Positions 18,684 to 28,082 of a stretch of 64,000 bases of DNA are shown here, in pieces. Location of the stretch: positions 191,758 through 255,757 of the forward strand of contig CAWFFV010000002.1 of NCBI GenBank assembly GCA_963814985.1, read 5' to 3'. Source of the DNA: CAWFFV01 sp963814985. GTDB taxonomy: Bacteria > Chloroflexota > Ktedonobacteria > Ktedonobacterales > Ktedonobacteraceae. Each line of letters begins with the position of its first letter. The first letter of the stretch is position 1. The notes beneath the pieces were generated by a model. That model made no database searches. It had not been told where the DNA came from and saw only the letters and a program-made list of their open reading frames with translations. The position numbers were made by a program, and so were the translations under genes.

Positions 18684-20381
18684 TTACTCGGTCACAGCCC
18701 CCTGAGAGGCGGAAGTAACTAGTTTGACATACTTTGCCAGTACTCCAGATGTATATTTAGGAGCTGGTGCCTGCCATTTTTGGAGGCGTCGTGCTATCTC
18801 CTGGTCGCTCAGGTTAATCGAGATTTCGTTATGGTCGGCATCGATGGTGATCGTATCGCCCTCCTGCACAATTGCAATGGGACCACCAACCTGGGCTTCT
18901 GGGGCAATATGACCTACAACCATACCATGCGTCCCACCTGAAAAACGCCCATCAGTAATCAGGCCAACCGTTTCACCATAGCCCTGGCCGACAAGTGCCG
19001 AGGTAACTGCCAGCATCTCACGCATTCCCGGCCCTCCCTTAGGTCCCTCATAGCGAATAACGACGACATCGCCATGCGTGATCCTGTGATTCATGATAGC
19101 ATCAAACGTCTCTTCTTCGGAGTTAAAGACTTTGGCTGGTCCACGATGGCTGGTCGATTTCAGACCTGCGATCTTGCAGACAGCACCTTCGGGAGCCAGG
19201 TTGCCTCTCAGAATCACCAGGGGACCAGAGGGATGCAATGGTCGGTTAAGTGGCATAACAATATGCTGATCTTCGACCAGGCTGGGAACAGCTTCGAGGT
19301 TCTCTGCCAGGGTATTGCCTGTCACGGTAAGAGCATCGCCATGCAAGAAACCAGCCTGCAATAGCATCTTCATCACCGCCTGCACACCGCCAATACGGTC
19401 GAGATCAGCCATCACATACCGACCTCCTGGTTTCAGGTCTGCCAGATGTGGTACTTTGTGGCCTACACGCGTGAAATCATCGATGGTCAGAGGAATATCC
19501 AACTGTCGTGCAATGGCAATCAGGTGCAGGACTGCGTTAGTAGAGCCTCCAAGGGCCATCACAACCGAAATAGCGTTTTCAAAGGCTGCCTTTGTCAAGA
19601 TATGACGGGGTGTGATTCCGCGCTCAATCAGACGTACTACCATCTGACCCGCATTGTAACAATCCAGAACCTTGCGAGTGGTCACTGCTGGCATGGATGA
19701 ACCACCTGGAAGACTCATACCCAATGCTTCAATCGCTGATGCCATTGTGTTTGCGGTGTACATCCCACCACAGGAACCTGCTCCCGGAATAGCCCTGGTT
19801 TCAACTTCCTTCAACTCTTCACGAGTGATCTTGCCTGCACTATATTGTCCGACGGCTTCAAAGACACTGACAATATCTACATCCTGGCCGCCACAGGTAC
19901 CGGGGAGAATGGTGCCGCCATAGACAAATAAACTGGGAATATCCAGGCGAGCCAATGCCATTAGACAACCTGGCATATTTTTGTCGCAGCCGCCAATAGC
20001 AACGATTCCATCAAAGCGTTGGGCATTGCCCACTAACTCAATCGAATCAGCGATGACCTCACGGCTAGGGAGCGAAAATTTCATTCCCTCGGTTCCCATT
20101 GAAATACCATCGCTGACCGTAATCGTACCGAAAATCTGTGGAACACCTCCGCCGACGCGTACTCCCTCCTTCACCTTCTCTGCAAGCCGATTAATATGTG
20201 AGTTACATGGCGTAATCTCGCTCCATGTACTCGCGACACCGATTAGCGGCTTCTGAAAGTCCTCATCGGTCAGACCAACAGCTCGGAGCATAGAGCGGTT
20301 GGGGGCGCGTATATCTCCTTCAGTAATAGCTTTACTGCGGCTGTTATATGTTGGATGTGTAGGATTATTAGCTTCGGGCAT
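18684..20381 (-). CDS. ilvD: Dihydroxy-acid dehydratase
   Basis: An Fe-S dehydratase of about 565 residues in valine, isoleucine and pantothenate synthesis that converts 2,3-dihydroxy-acids to 2-keto-acids. Cluster cysteines lie in GGCDKNMPGC and GAGSCGGMYTANTMAS, and the C-terminal block GLITDGRFSGGTHGMVVGH is typical. ATG 20381 is preferred to ATG 20390 because AAAGG lies nine bases upstream of the former and abuts the latter. The gene stands alone: no other branched-chain gene is next to it. Upstream lies a repeat-rich intergenic region. Confidence 0.95.
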   Translation of the reverse strand: MPEANNPTHPTYNSRSKAITEGDIRAPNRSMLRAVGLTDEDFQKPLIGVASTWSEITPCNSHINRLAEKVKEGVRVGGGVPQIFGTITVSDGISMGTEGMKFSLPSREVIADSIELVGNAQRFDGIVAIGGCDKNMPGCLMALARLDIPSLFVYGGTILPGTCGGQDVDIVSVFEAVGQYSAGKITREELKEVETRAIPGAGSCGGMYTANTMASAIEALGMSLPGGSSMPAVTTRKVLDCYNAGQMVVRLIERGITPRHILTKAAFENAISVVMALGGSTNAVLHLIAIARQLDIPLTIDDFTRVGHKVPHLADLKPGGRYVMADLDRIGGVQAVMKMLLQAGFLHGDALTVTGNTLAENLEAVPSLVEDQHIVMPLNRPLHPSGPLVILRGNLAPEGAVCKIAGLKSTSHRGPAKVFNSEEETFDAIMNHRITHGDVVVIRYEGPKGGPGMREMLAVTSALVGQGYGETVGLITDGRFSGGTHGMVVGHIAPEAQVGGPIAIVQEGDTITIDADHNEISINLSDQEIARRLQKWQAPAPKYTSGVLAKYVKLVTSASQGAVTE

Positions 20382-20413
20382 GATTGGCATCCTTTCTTCT
20401 ACTATTCTTGTAA

Positions 20414-20790
20414 AAGTAACTACTCATGCCCTTTTCCGAATTCCTCAGCGCCTCTGGCGCTTCCAAACCATGAGTCATCCCAAATTTTTGAAACAAAAGT
20501 TCGCAAAAGCGAGGGTGCAGGGAGCGCAGCATCCCTGCCGGGGCTGCGGGTTGCCTGAGGTGTCCCCAGAAACTCTTTTTACCTTTTTTGTGCGCCGCCT
20601 GCGGCGGCGAGAGGAAAAAAAGAAAGTTGTTTGGGGACACCCCAAACCCCGGTCAAGGGCTGGCCGCCCTTGACAATCCCGCTTCTCAAGCGGCTTGAGA
20701 GAGTCGCGAACTTTTGAAACGAAAAGTTCGGGATGACCCATGAAGAGCGAGCACCGCGGTGGTGAGGAGACCTGAGCAGTTACAAATAAG
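20414..20790. repeat. Composite intergenic repeat region with inverted ends
   Basis: This gene-free region is bounded by GTAACTACTCA near 20417 and its near-inverse TGAGCAGTTAC near 20774. Inside, TGAGTCATCCC (near 20471) pairs with GGGATGACCCA (near 20730), and AACTTTTGAAAC/GAAAAGTTCG forms a local hairpin. Bases 20438-20463 are a copy of the conserved flank module shared with 27009-27042, 33564-33592 and 39737-39766. Bases 20589-20680 hold GC-rich stems (GCGCCGCC..GGCGGC, GGTGTCCCC..GGGGACACC, CAAGGGC..GCCCTTG) resembling 57911-58016. It lacks coding potential. A MITE-like non-autonomous element is one explanation. Confidence 0.6.
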
Positions 20791-20910
20791 AAAATGGAGG
20801 AAATTTCTCATTCCTCCATAAAACGAAATAATTATATGCGAAAGTTTCACCACTACTTCATGTGGCATTTATTATACACGAGAATCAGATTCCTTCATAG
20901 CACTTTCCCT

Positions 20911-22272
20911 TTACATAGGCCCGGGAGAAGCCTCCATTTCAGTGAGAGCATTTTGCACCCGGCTGTACTCTAAGGGAAAACTTTGACTGGTGAAGATGCA
21001 CAAAGCATCACGATAACATTGGAGCGCCTGGGCACGATTTACAGATTGCTCTCCATCAGAACGGTTACGATAGACATTTCCCAGATTTACCAGCGTTGTT
21101 GCATACTCCACAGGGAAAGCATCCGGTGTATAGATCTGTAATGCACACTCGTAGCAGACAAGAGCACAGCGCTGATGCAGATCTTGTTCCTTGACATCTT
21201 CCTCTGCATAACGTTGGAAAATGGAAGCTAACCGGGCATGCAGATCAGCCCATTCTTTGGGGAAGGTCGCTCGCTCGTAGACCTGCAATGCCGCCTGGTA
21301 ACAGGCCCTGGCCCACTTCAGGTTCGTAATGCGTCCTCCAGTGACACTTTGCTGATAGAGATCGCCAAGATTGATCTGTGCCCTGGCCCATAAGACGGGA
21401 AAGTTTGCGAGGGTCGCTACCCGCAAAGACGAATGATGACAGGAAATCGCATGTGTTGTGTTCTCCTCAGGATCTCCCATACGACGCTGTGCGTAAGCAT
21501 GGCCCAGGGATGTCTGAAGCATGGCCCATTGTTCTGGAAACTCGTCAGGGTTATAGATCCAGAAAGTGGCATTATAGCAACTGATGGCATGTTCTATCAT
21601 ATCAGCTTGTCTCGTAGCAATACCATATTGCAGGTAGACATCTCCTAAAGAGATGTAGACTTTTGCATATTGCCACGGATAACGCTCAACGGTGTAGACA
21701 TTCAATGCCTCCTCGTAGCAGGCAATCGCCTCCTTTAGCATCTCCAGGTGACTCTCGAATGTGTATGGATGGGGACTGTGTGCCAGGAGATTTCCCAACT
21801 CACATTGGAGTTCTGCGATAATCTCAGGAGCTATACTTCCATCATGAGTGGCACTGGATAGGGCATCATAGAGCAAATTGATGCGCGCTCGTACTGTGCG
21901 TTCAGGACGCCGGAGTTGGTTTAAGAATGTGCGTTGCTTCTCGATGGTCTCTAACCAGGGTGGAAGATCAAGTGCGGCGATTCCCCCATACATGTTAACG
22001 TAGGCTTCCTGGATTGCGTCTGGAGTCCCCCCACGTCTGCGGGCATCTCGTAATAATATCTGATGGTGGTGCATTTTTTGGGTCATTTCCAGTCTATCCT
22101 CGACACGTGCGGTGATGAGCCTTTCAAGTTCCCTTTCCGTTTCTACAAGTAAGAGCGTCTGGTTCGTATCGAGAAATCGACGTCCCTTCCTTATAGCCTC
22201 CGTGCTAATATTGAGCCAGATGACAAGCTGCTGAAACAGGTCGAATCGCAAGAGATACCGTCGGTCAATCAT
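20911..22272 (-). CDS. TPR-repeat protein with N-terminal helical domain
   Basis: A soluble protein of 453 residues. The first 165 residues are a charged helical region (FLDTNQTLLLVETERELERLITARVEDRLEM is part of it) without recognised homology. From about residue 170, degenerate TPR-like repeats of about 45 residues occur, with the pattern AIxCYxxALxVYTxExxPxxYAxxxxxLGDVY. Such repeats are common in Ktedonobacteria next to CHAT-type proteases or NB-ARC regulators, but no partner is present here. ATG 22272 has GAGGAA eight bases upstream. The downstream end faces the composite repeat region. Confidence 0.7.
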   Translation of the reverse strand: MIDRRYLLRFDLFQQLVIWLNISTEAIRKGRRFLDTNQTLLLVETERELERLITARVEDRLEMTQKMHHHQILLRDARRRGGTPDAIQEAYVNMYGGIAALDLPPWLETIEKQRTFLNQLRRPERTVRARINLLYDALSSATHDGSIAPEIIAELQCELGNLLAHSPHPYTFESHLEMLKEAIACYEEALNVYTVERYPWQYAKVYISLGDVYLQYGIATRQADMIEHAISCYNATFWIYNPDEFPEQWAMLQTSLGHAYAQRRMGDPEENTTHAISCHHSSLRVATLANFPVLWARAQINLGDLYQQSVTGGRITNLKWARACYQAALQVYERATFPKEWADLHARLASIFQRYAEEDVKEQDLHQRCALVCYECALQIYTPDAFPVEYATTLVNLGNVYRNRSDGEQSVNRAQALQCYRDALCIFTSQSFPLEYSRVQNALTEMEASPGPM

Positions 22273-22678
22273 AAGTCATATTCCTCTTCTAATCACGCAG
22301 TGAACAACAATCACATCACTCGCTGCACATACTCATGGACTGCCACATAGAAAGATGTGAATACTGTGCTTGTCAGGTGCCGTACCTTACAAAACCTCTT
22401 ACATTGTAACATAAAGTACGAGACAATGTAACAAAATATCACGATATCTAGAAAATACATATTACTTCAATGTGAAATTCTTGTGTACATCCCACAAGAT
22501 GAACTCTGACAATCCTATCAGGTAGAATCTCATCCCTTATAAAGGACGCGGCAATAGCCAAAAATGTCGTATGGAAGATAGCGCTCTCTTCATCTCGAAA
22601 GGTCGTCATTGGATCATAACAAATAGCCAAAAAACCTCATAGATTACAAACTTCTTTTTATTATGCTCTGGATCTAGT
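22273..22678. other. A/T-rich divergent intergenic region with inverted TTACATTGT sites
   Basis: The region separates the divergent TPR and lipoprotein genes. TTACATTGT at 22399-22407 is repeated in inverse at 22433-22441. The left copy is itself part of the palindrome TTACATTGTAA. This could be an operator for either gene. A 60-codon minus-strand frame at 22448-22630 has no ribosome-binding site or recognisable family and is not called. Confidence 0.35.
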
Positions 22679-23581
22679 ATGATAGATGCCATGAGGAATA
22701 ATTATAAAAAAGATAGTCTTCACTTTCTTCTTGTTCTTATCGTTCTACAACTGCTTAGTAGTTGTGGCACGTCATCTGTTGCTGGGACAAAAACGACTCA
22801 ACCGTCTCTCACTGGTACTCCACCTGTATCAGGTATCCACAACCTTCAACTACAACTTGCTCCAAAACCGACTGCAACCACAGCTCCTTCACCATCACCA
22901 ACTCCACTACCTACTTCGCTCACCACAATAGGCAACGGAGGATTTATCACGTTGCCACCAGGCAGTCCTCTCCCAAGTGACGCCGAGTGTGCGGCCCGTG
23001 TACAACGGTCTTCATGGGAACCTCGTCCTGATAACACTACAGCTAATCATACAAATGTGTATCTACAAGGACATAGATTGACTGGCAGCTATCTGGCGCG
23101 ATACAGCGGCTATGAGCAGAGAGTCACAGGGAATTTTACGGGAACAACCGATGAGATTCTTCAGTGGGGCGCATGCAAGTGGGGCTTTGATGTAGACACG
23201 GTCAGAGCGCAAGCCGTGCAGGAAAGTTACTGGCATCAATCGACCCTGGGGGACTGTAAAGGAGGAACAGTGCCAGAAACTCACGGTTGTCAGAGTGTTG
23301 GTATTCTCCAGGTAAAAGGCGCAAATTTGCCACCCACTCATCCAGGTACCTGGCCCTACGCCTTCCAAAGCACAGCGTTTAATGTGGATTATGTGTTAGC
23401 AGTTCGCCGTGCCTGTTATGAAGGACTGGAAACATGGATGGGGAATGGGTATCATACTGGGGATCAGTGGGGATGTATCGGGAGATGGTTTTCGGGTGAT
23501 TGGTACGGTGGTTCCCTGAGTTATATTGCCAGCGTAAAAAACATTCTAGCGAAGAAAGAGTGGTTACAACCAGGGTTTTAA
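22679..23581 (+). CDS. Lipoprotein with lysozyme/transglycosylase-like domain
   Basis: A 300-residue exported protein. The N-terminal hydrophobic stretch ends in a lipobox-like LLSSC, so it is probably lipid-anchored. It is followed by a Thr/Pro/Ser linker (PTATTAPSPSPTPLPT) to about residue 85. The C-terminal 180 residues look like a lytic-transglycosylase (SLT/lysozyme-like) fold: WGACKWGFDVDTVRAQAVQES contains a likely catalytic Glu, followed by CQSVGILQVKG and WGCIGRWFSGDWYG. It would cleave peptidoglycan outside the membrane, but activity is unproven. ATG 22691 (MRNNYKKD) is an alternative start; neither has a strong ribosome-binding site. It ends before a hairpin shared with the convergent gene. 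Confidence 0.72.
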   Translation: MIDAMRNNYKKDSLHFLLVLIVLQLLSSCGTSSVAGTKTTQPSLTGTPPVSGIHNLQLQLAPKPTATTAPSPSPTPLPTSLTTIGNGGFITLPPGSPLPSDAECAARVQRSSWEPRPDNTTANHTNVYLQGHRLTGSYLARYSGYEQRVTGNFTGTTDEILQWGACKWGFDVDTVRAQAVQESYWHQSTLGDCKGGTVPETHGCQSVGILQVKGANLPPTHPGTWPYAFQSTAFNVDYVLAVRRACYEGLETWMGNGYHTGDQWGCIGRWFSGDWYGGSLSYIASVKNILAKKEWLQPGF

Positions 23582-23646
23582 ATTTGCTTTAGAAGGTGTG
23601 AATTTGTTCTCTCTTCCATCAAAAGTACCTCGCCTTTTTATCAGCA

Positions 23647-23683
23647 TGCGCCAGACATCTCTGTGCGAGAGATGTCTGGCGCA
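23647..23683. terminator. 16-bp hairpin between convergent genes
   Basis: Perfect arms 23647-23662 and 23668-23683 with a 5-nt loop lie between the lipoprotein gene and the DUF2795 gene. Confidence 0.7.
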
Positions 23684-23701
23684 TTTCAAGCCAAATATCT
23701 T

Positions 23702-23902
23702 CTATTGGCGTTTTATCTCGCCAATAGCCTTGGTCACATCAACAGGGCTATTGAAGTTTTCTTCAGGCAGATCCTTAATTGTTTCAAGGACCTCCTGATT
23801 GGCTCCATGCTGTTGAGCATATTTGATAAGATCCTGCTTCTTTGTAGGATAATCGATTCCCTTGAGGCTTTTCTCTACTTCCACTGGATTAGCACGGCCC
23901 AT
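23702..23902 (-). CDS. Small DUF2795-like protein
   Basis: A 66-residue protein reading MGRANPVEVEKSLKGIDYP, then a helical region ending in SPVDVTKAIGEI. This pattern is that of DUF2795, a small helical family in Actinobacteria and Chloroflexota of unknown function. ATG 23902 has AAGGAGA about eight bases upstream; the frame can be extended to 23986 but without a site. No operon partner is seen. A DNA- or RNA-binding role has been guessed for such proteins, but nothing here proves it. Confidence 0.75.
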   Translation of the reverse strand: MGRANPVEVEKSLKGIDYPTKKQDLIKYAQQHGANQEVLETIKDLPEENFNSPVDVTKAIGEIKRQ

Positions 23903-24150
23903 GCAGATTATCTCCTTTCTATTTCCTGAGAGCATTGCTCCCGGTTCTTTCATTGTTTTCAACTTTCCACAAGGAACACGTCTCATTTTGCCCTATGGTG
24001 ACACTTTTCGTACCATATATTTCCAGGAGCATGGCTCAAGTGAAGGGTAAGTCCGACTGAACCGGGCATCTGGGATTGATCAGAGAGTGTACCTCATGGA
24101 GATTTCCAAAAGAGAAGAACCTTCAGAAACTAGTGAGGGAAATTTCAACC

Positions 24151-24918
24151 TCAGCGCATTCCCATTCTAATTCCACCATCCAGACGAATTACTTCGCCAT
24201 TGAGCATTTCGTTCTCGATGATGTGTTTCGCCAGTGCAGCATACTCTGATGGGCGGCCCAGGCGCGATGGGAAGGGAACTTGCTGACCAAGCGAAATACG
24301 CGCTGGTTCTGGTAAGCCTGCCAGCAATGGGGTATCAAAGATACCAGGGGCAATCGTCATGACACGAATCCCATAACGCGCCAGTTCACGTGCAATCGGC
24401 AAGGTCATACCCACAACACCACCTTTTGATGCCGAGTACGCAGCTTGCCCAATCTGGCCATCAAATGCCGCCACTGAGGCTGTATTGATAATGACGCCTC
24501 GCTCACCGTCTTCGCCCGGCTGGTTCTCGGTCATAGCTGCTGCCGCCAGACGAATAACATTAAATGTACCAATCAGGTTAACATTGATCACCTTACTAAA
24601 GGAAGCCAGGCTACTAGGTCCATTCTTGCCAAGGACTTTTTCTGCCACCCCAATACCTGCACAGTTTATCGTTACATACAGCCCACCAAAATTGTCAACA
24701 GCGGCTTTGACTGCCGCCTGAACTTCTTCTTCTTCTACCACATTAGTCTTCACAAACAGGGTGGCTGCACCCAGTTCCTCTGCCAGGGCTATCCCTGTCT
24801 CGCTATTCAGATCGGCGATGACTACCTTTGCTCCAGCTTGTGTCAGGAGTCGCACACAGGCTGCTCCCAGACCTGACGCCCCACCAGTAACCAGGATACC
24901 TTTGTTCTCCAGTTGCAT
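24151..24918 (-). CDS. Short-chain dehydrogenase, 3-hydroxyacyl-CoA dehydrogenase type-2-like
   Basis: A 255-residue classical SDR. The NAD-binding motif TGGASGLGAA lies at residues 10-19, followed by VVIADLN (Asp selects NAD). The NxAG element reads INCAGIG, the catalytic Ser lies in NTASVAAFDG and the YxxxK in YSASKGG. The pattern LENKGILVTGGASGLG with IAPGIFDTPLLAGLPE is typical of HSD17B10-like 3-hydroxyacyl-CoA dehydrogenases, so beta-oxidation is likely. ATG 24918 follows AAAGGTAA; the longer frame to 25026 has no ribosome-binding site. The divergent neighbour is the MutS-like gene. Confidence 0.88.
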   Translation of the reverse strand: MQLENKGILVTGGASGLGAACVRLLTQAGAKVVIADLNSETGIALAEELGAATLFVKTNVVEEEEVQAAVKAAVDNFGGLYVTINCAGIGVAEKVLGKNGPSSLASFSKVINVNLIGTFNVIRLAAAAMTENQPGEDGERGVIINTASVAAFDGQIGQAAYSASKGGVVGMTLPIARELARYGIRVMTIAPGIFDTPLLAGLPEPARISLGQQVPFPSRLGRPSEYAALAKHIIENEMLNGEVIRLDGGIRMGMR

Positions 24919-25057
24919 AGTTATTACCTTTCTGCTTTGAATGGTTTTACCTTCTCTAGTATCTTTGCCATCTTCTCTGTTGGAGAAGACCATTTCATGG
25001 TACATTATGACATAAAACACCAACATTACCCTGGTAGCCTGAAGGGATTACGGAGCG

Positions 25058-26899
25058 ATGATAAAACAAGAGCGAGCACATCTCCTTGAGCAGCAAATTC
25101 AGCGCTTGAAGAAGCGTATCGACATATTGAGTTTGCGTAGCAATCGATATTCATGGGCGCGGGTGGCGATCTTTTTTAGCGGGTTAGCACTGAGCACTGT
25201 CGTCTTTTTTGTGAACTGGTGGTTATGCCTGATCCTGATACTGATCACGCTGGTAGCTTTTGGGATTGTGGCACACTATCATGGAAAGCTCGAAAGCAGT
25301 ATTACCAGACATACGCTCTGGCTGCACATCAAAACAACCCATCTTGCACGTCTGCAACTGGATTGGAACAGCATTCCGGCTGCCTACTCTTCCTCTCCAC
25401 AGGCAGAACATCCCTTTGAGTTTGATCTGGATATTACGGGAGAACATTCGATCCATCAACTCCTCAATACCGCTGTCTCGCATGAAGGGAGTCAGCGACT
25501 CCATGATTGGCTCCTAAATACGACGCCAGACCTGACCACTATTCACCGCAGACAAACTTTGGTCCGCGAGTTAACTCCCCTGACACTCTTTCGCGACAAG
25601 CTCACCATGAAATCTCTGCTGGCCTCAAAGCGTGTCTCTGAACATTTGGAAGGAAAACGCTTACTACACTGGCTTAGTCAGCAAACACAACATTCCTTAT
25701 TGCCTGTATTGCTCTGGGGATCGGTGGCCTTGAATATCCTCACTATTGTGCTCCTGGCACTTAACACCTTTGCGGGGGTTGCGCAATATTGGGTATTCTC
25801 ACTCCTGCTCTCGCTGCTCCTGTTCTTTACCACAAGCGAGATACGTGGTGACACGTTTGAAGATGCCACTTATCTGAGATATACATTTGCCACACTCAGC
25901 GCTGTTTTTGCATATCTGGAAACATTTCCCTATGGCAAACAGCAGAACTTAAAAAAGCTCTGTGAGCCTTTCTACCAGGACCGTGAACATCGTCCCTCTC
26001 AGCTGCTCAAAGGGACAGCACGGATTGCCGCTGCCTCTACTCTGGAAAAGAATCGTCTGATCTGGGTTATTGTCAATGCGTTTATACCATGGGATCTCTA
26101 CTGCGCTTATCGCTTGAGTCGCTACAAAGTACAGATAGCAGTGCGGCTCCCTCTCTGGCTAGATACCTGGTTTGAGCTTGAGGCACTCTGCTCATTAGCA
26201 GCTTTCTCCTACCTGAACCCGGAATATGTGCTCCCTGATATAGTCTCCGCTGAAGATAATAGCGTGATCTTTCGGGCAGCTGACCTGGGACATCCGCTTA
26301 TTCCAGCCGAGAAGAAAGCCACAAACGATTTTACCATGAACGAACTGGGCGAGGTGGTAATTATTACTGGCTCGAACATGGCTGGCAAAAGCACATTCTT
26401 GCGTACATTAGGAGTGAACCTGTGTCTGGCCTATGCGGGAGGGCCTGTCAATGCCAGTATGTTGCAAACCTCTCTGCTCAGAATCTTCACCTGTATTCGC
26501 GTCAGCGACTCGGTAACTGATGGCTACTCCTATTTCTACGCAGAGGTGAGACGTCTGAAAGCTTTGCTGTTGGAATTAGAACAAAATCATCGTTTCCCTT
26601 TATTCTTTCTTATAGATGAGATTTTCAAGGGCACAAATAATCGCGAACGCCTCAGCGGGAGCCGTGCATATGTCCGTGCTCTGGCAGGGCGGAACTGCCT
26701 TGGCTTAATCTCAACGCATGATCTGGAACTGGTGAAACTGGCGGAGGTACTTCCTTCTGTGAGAAATTATCATTTCAGGGAAGAAGTGCTTGATGGGCAT
26801 ATGATCTTTGACTATGTTTTGCGCTCTGGCCCCTGTCCTACGACGAATGCACTCAGGATCATGCAGTTAGAGGGCTTACCAGTTGAGGATATAATATAA
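25058..26899 (+). CDS. MutS-family ATPase with N-terminal membrane helices
   Basis: A 613-residue MutS-like protein. An N-terminal coiled segment (EQQIQRLKKRIDILSLRSNR) is followed by two adjacent hydrophobic helices near 30-72. A second hydrophobic pair lies near 225-265. The MutS core (connector and lever) fills the middle. The ATPase domain from about 425 carries Walker A TGSNMAGKSTFLRTLG, DSVTDGYSYFYAEVRRL, Walker B FFLIDEIFKGTNNRER and the His loop STHDLELVKL. The mismatch-recognition domain of true MutS is absent. This is the membrane-associated MutS-like subgroup of unknown role. It ends 9 nt before a long palindromic element. Confidence 0.85.
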   Translation: MIKQERAHLLEQQIQRLKKRIDILSLRSNRYSWARVAIFFSGLALSTVVFFVNWWLCLILILITLVAFGIVAHYHGKLESSITRHTLWLHIKTTHLARLQLDWNSIPAAYSSSPQAEHPFEFDLDITGEHSIHQLLNTAVSHEGSQRLHDWLLNTTPDLTTIHRRQTLVRELTPLTLFRDKLTMKSLLASKRVSEHLEGKRLLHWLSQQTQHSLLPVLLWGSVALNILTIVLLALNTFAGVAQYWVFSLLLSLLLFFTTSEIRGDTFEDATYLRYTFATLSAVFAYLETFPYGKQQNLKKLCEPFYQDREHRPSQLLKGTARIAAASTLEKNRLIWVIVNAFIPWDLYCAYRLSRYKVQIAVRLPLWLDTWFELEALCSLAAFSYLNPEYVLPDIVSAEDNSVIFRAADLGHPLIPAEKKATNDFTMNELGEVVIITGSNMAGKSTFLRTLGVNLCLAYAGGPVNASMLQTSLLRIFTCIRVSDSVTDGYSYFYAEVRRLKALLLELEQNHRFPLFFLIDEIFKGTNNRERLSGSRAYVRALAGRNCLGLISTHDLELVKLAEVLPSVRNYHFREEVLDGHMIFDYVLRSGPCPTTNALRIMQLEGLPVEDII

Positions 26900-26907
26900 C
26901 TCCTCAC

Positions 26908-27045
26908 TACCTGCGGTAGCTCACCCTCGTTTTGTGTGGGTTTTGTTGCCCATGGCAGAGGTTGCGACGCAACCTCTGCCATGGGCAACAAAACCCACAC
27001 AAAACAATCTGCGAAGCGCCTGAGGCGCTGAGGAATCAGGCGCTT
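26908..27045. repeat. Palindromic element: 37-bp perfect arms plus conserved flanks
   Basis: Arms 26929-26965 and 26969-27005 are perfectly complementary around 3 nt. The left flank (GCGGTAGCTCACCCTCG) and the right module 27009-27042 (GCGAAGCGCC..GGCGCTGAGGAATCAG) recur at other elements of the family. It lies between the convergent MutS-like and SirB1-like genes. It has no coding potential. Confidence 0.8.
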
Positions 27046-27056
27046 GGGCAGCTACC

Positions 27057-27950
27057 CTAGTTCATCATCGCCATAATCTGGCGAATCGTTTTGATGTAGT
27101 CGAGTATCTCGTCATGATCTTCGGCCTGGGGAGCACTCTCTATATATGTTGTCAAATCGTGGAGGGCGCGTGCATAGTGTTTAAGCTGAAGATGGATAAC
27201 ACCGCGATCGCGTTGTTCCATTGCCGCATCAGGAAGGAGCAGGATGATGAGGTTGCAGATGGAGAGCGCGCGTGTATAATCCTCGGCTTGCAGATAAATA
27301 TGCTTGAGATTGTTGAGCATCCGCACCAGGAAGCGCTTATGACTGACTGGCTCAAACCATTGAGCATGAAACTTGATGCGGCCCCTTGCCTTTTGCCGAA
27401 TAAGCTCTCGGCAATCTCGTTCGCTGAGAAATTGCCCATTCTCGAAGGGATCAATGTAAATAATCCCATGGGATAGGTGACAGCGTACCAAAAAATGAAA
27501 TGGTAGCCCAACGCCGTCGATCTGGATGCCAACACGCTTAGCAACTTCCATATAGAGCAGAGAAAGCGTAATGGGAATGCCGCGATGCTCCTCCAGGACT
27601 TTATTAAAAAAACTATTTGCTGGATTTCGATAATCCGTCACATTACCATGAAAGTGTTCTTCGCAAAAAAGAACCCGATTCAAGGCTTTAATGACTGCAA
27701 GCGGTTCGATCTGTGGTGGAAGTTGCGGAAGAATGTCAGGTTCCGGTAGAGCCAGCACCATCCTTACTCGACGTGCCAGCACATCGAGTTGCTCTAAGTA
27801 GTATGCCATATCAAGATCCGGATACTCCATACTTGCAATAAGGAGTGCGGCCTGCGCTAAATCCAGAGCGGCATCTTCTTCTGCAATTAGTGTTTCAAAT
27901 GCTCGATATGTCCGTTGTAATGCTGTCTCGTTGGTGTGTCGATCTGCCAT
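27057..27950 (-). CDS. SirB1-like transglutaminase-fold protein with TPR tail
   Basis: A 297-residue protein of the SirB1 (transglutaminase-like plus TPR) family. The core reads LNRVLFCEEHFHGN, then NSFFNKVLEEHRGIPITLSLLYMEVAKRVG and GVGLPFHFLVRC, the conserved family region. In this family the classical catalytic Cys is often missing, as here. Residues 210-290 are helical and TPR-like (QAEDYTRALSICNLIILLLPD). Function is unknown. The length is close to the family's. The convergent MutS-like gene is separated from it by the palindromic element. Confidence 0.85.
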   Translation of the reverse strand: MADRHTNETALQRTYRAFETLIAEEDAALDLAQAALLIASMEYPDLDMAYYLEQLDVLARRVRMVLALPEPDILPQLPPQIEPLAVIKALNRVLFCEEHFHGNVTDYRNPANSFFNKVLEEHRGIPITLSLLYMEVAKRVGIQIDGVGLPFHFLVRCHLSHGIIYIDPFENGQFLSERDCRELIRQKARGRIKFHAQWFEPVSHKRFLVRMLNNLKHIYLQAEDYTRALSICNLIILLLPDAAMEQRDRGVIHLQLKHYARALHDLTTYIESAPQAEDHDEILDYIKTIRQIMAMMN

Positions 27951-28082
27951 ACTTTATGCATTTAATCATAAAATGACCTCCATGTGCAAGTTTTTAGTAC
28001 TGATGTGTTTTTTAGGAGGATGTGTGTGTCCGCTCCTCATTAGTAAGGACATTCGGAGTCTGAAGATGTCATAAAGTGAGAT

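Noticed and set aside
22448..22630. 60-codon minus-strand frame upstream of the lipoprotein gene
   Set aside because: No ribosome-binding site, no family and in an A/T-rich promoter region; a chance frame is more likely.
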